Below, piece after piece: positions 7,127-7,933 of a stretch of 7,933 nt of DNA. Position 1 is the first letter of the stretch. Each line of letters starts with the position of its first letter. Source of the DNA: Candidatus Nanopelagicaceae bacterium (GTDB lineage Bacteria; Actinomycetota; Actinomycetes; Nanopelagicales; Nanopelagicaceae); the NCBI GenBank assembly GCA_947489825.1, contig CANLFL010000032.1:1-7933 (forward strand), given 5' to 3'. The notes under the pieces are model-generated. The model was not told the origin of the DNA and searched no databases. It saw only the letters and a list, made by a program, of their open reading frames with translations. The translations under genes and the position numbers were made by a program.

Positions 7127-7933
7127 TTAATTCTTGGTAATCAACACAGAAGCAATGGCCGCGATGCCTTTGCCTTCACCTGTAAGGCCAAGTCCATCGG
7201 TTGTCGTTGCAAGAAGTGCAACATCGGCACCGCCAAGGGCTGCAGAAAGTGCCGCGATTGCCTCAACTCGTCGTGCGCCAATCTTTGGACGATTGCCGAT
7301 GATCTGCACTGAGACATGTGAGATCGAATATCCAGCAGCATGCACAAGACGAGCTGTCTCTTGCAGTAACTGTGCGCCACTTGCACCGGCATATTCTGGA
7401 CGCAATGTTCCAAAGTTGCTGCCAAGATCACCGAGATTAGAAGCGGCAAAGAGTGCGTCGCAGATTGCATGCGCTGCAACGTCACCATCTGAATGTCCTT
7501 CTACGCCGATTTCATCAGGCCAGAAAAGACCAGCTAAGTGAAGTGGGCGACCATCAGCAAAGGCATGTGAATCAACACCAACACCGGTTGAGAAGTCATG
7601 AGTGTTACCGAGGAATTGCAGAGCTATTGCTAAATCAGATGGAGTTGTGATCTTGATGGCACGCTCTTCACCTGCAATGACTTTAACGCGTACGCCCAGG
7701 TGTTCAACCAGAGCAGCATCATCTGTTGCATCAGATTTACTCTGGTGAGCTCTCTTTAAAAGATCATAAGCAAAACCTTGTGGTGTCTGTACGCGACGAA
7801 GTGGTGCGCGATCTGGGGTTGAAGTCACATATCCATCGCCATCAATAACCTTGACTGTATCGACCTGCGGCAAGCCAGGAATAACGGCAACTTCACCTGC
7901 GCGAAGTGCTGTAATGACACGACGGGCTAAATC
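7127..7933 (-). CDS. ispDF: Bifunctional IspD/IspF enzyme of the MEP pathway (5' end missing)
   Basis: The frame is open to the right window edge and supplies 268 C-terminal residues. Residues 1 to about 109 are the second half of IspD (2-C-methyl-D-erythritol 4-phosphate cytidylyltransferase): LPQVDTVKV (D25, K28), RRVQTPQGF (47-54), ATDDA, and the KITTPSDL end block. From about 115 the protein is IspF (MEcPP synthase), with GVGVDSHAF giving metal ligands D121 and H123, [16 protein letters not shown] giving H147, IIGNRPKIG, and [18 protein letters not shown] at the end. Both act in the cytoplasm, at non-consecutive steps of isopentenyl diphosphate synthesis. The join is only about five residues (NTHDF), and no in-frame ATG, GTG or TTG lies at the junction that could start a separate IspF, so the fusion looks real. 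M. tuberculosis has two separate genes. The N-terminal half of IspD, with its nucleotide-binding loop, lies outside the window. The possible TTG at 7873 is not the start: homology continues upstream ([20 protein letters not shown]). Confidence 0.95.
   Translation of the reverse strand, partial: DLARRVITALRAGEVAVIPGLPQVDTVKVIDGDGYVTSTPDRAPLRRVQTPQGFAYDLLKRAHQSKSDATDDAALVEHLGVRVKVIAGEERAIKITTPSDLAIALQFLGNTHDFSTGVGVDSHAFADGRPLHLAGLFWPDEIGVEGHSDGDVAAHAICDALFAASNLGDLGSNFGTLRPEYAGASGAQLLQETARLVHAAGYSISHVSVQIIGNRPKIGARRVEAIAALSAALGGADVALLATTTDGLGLTGEGKGIAAIASVLITKN

Noticed and set aside
7117..7142. On the minus strand GATTA, 8 bases, TAATC, then CG and six T residues at the end of ispDF: a terminator-like element before cysS.
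   Set aside because: The stem is only 5 base pairs, mostly A-T, with a large loop, and it overlaps the stop codon. It is too weak to call a terminator; at most it could reduce read-through.
7127..7873. Taking the TTG at 7873 as the start of a complete ispF-like gene.
   Set aside because: IspD homology continues upstream to the window edge ([18 protein letters not shown]), so the gene is cut by the window and is a fusion.
1..7933. CRISPR arrays, tRNA or rRNA genes, insertion sequences, integrases, toxin-antitoxin pairs or a T-box before cysS.
   Set aside because: No spaced direct repeats, tRNA-like cloverleaf, transposase motifs or terminal repeats were seen, and the 29-base gap before cysS is too short for a T-box.

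Overview
The window suggests a streamlined, moderate-GC actinobacterium. Several proteins resemble, from memory, their Mycobacterium tuberculosis counterparts almost block by block: Ppx1 (Rv0496), MutT1 (Rv2985), PPK1 (Rv2984), the TrmH-family methylase (Rv3579c) and CysS1 (Rv3580c). The base composition is much lower in GC than in mycobacteria. With the longest reading frames, only about 44 bases (3, 12 and 29) are non-coding. This fits small-genome aquatic Actinobacteria such as the acI/Nanopelagicales group. That placement is an inference; no search was run.

Layout. Bases 1-883 (+) hold the 3' part of an exopolyphosphatase gene (ppx, Rv0496 type). It meets, tail to tail with 3 bases between stop codons, a minus-strand block that fills the rest of the window. 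In transcription order (right to left) the block is: a fused ispD-ispF gene (5' end cut by the window), cysS, a TrmH/RlmB-type rRNA 2'-O-methyltransferase gene, an SGNH/GDSL hydrolase gene, ppk1, and a mutT1-like gene with a Nudix and a histidine-phosphatase domain. Junctions are a 29-base gap, direct abutment, a 12-base gap, an overlap (16 or 4 bases, or a 71-base gap, depending on the ppk start) and a 1-base overlap. The block probably behaves as one operon, perhaps with internal promoters before cysS and ppk1.

How the genes fit together. IspDF makes isoprenoid precursors by the MEP pathway, CysS charges tRNA-Cys, and the methylase modifies 23S rRNA. Their order, ispD-ispF-cysS-methylase, is a known actinobacterial housekeeping cluster. 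ppk1 and mutT1 form a second conserved pair, for polyphosphate synthesis and clean-up of oxidised or dinucleoside nucleotides. Here the two clusters are joined through the SGNH hydrolase gene, and the polyphosphate-degrading ppx gene faces the synthesis gene across mutT1.

I found no RNA genes, mobile elements, CRISPR arrays or phage genes, and no clear new biological system. The points most worth a second look are the ppk1 start with a dyad over a possible -10 box, the ispDF fusion, the possible leaderless start of cysS, the SGNH gene bridging two clusters, and the convergent ppx/mutT1 ends.
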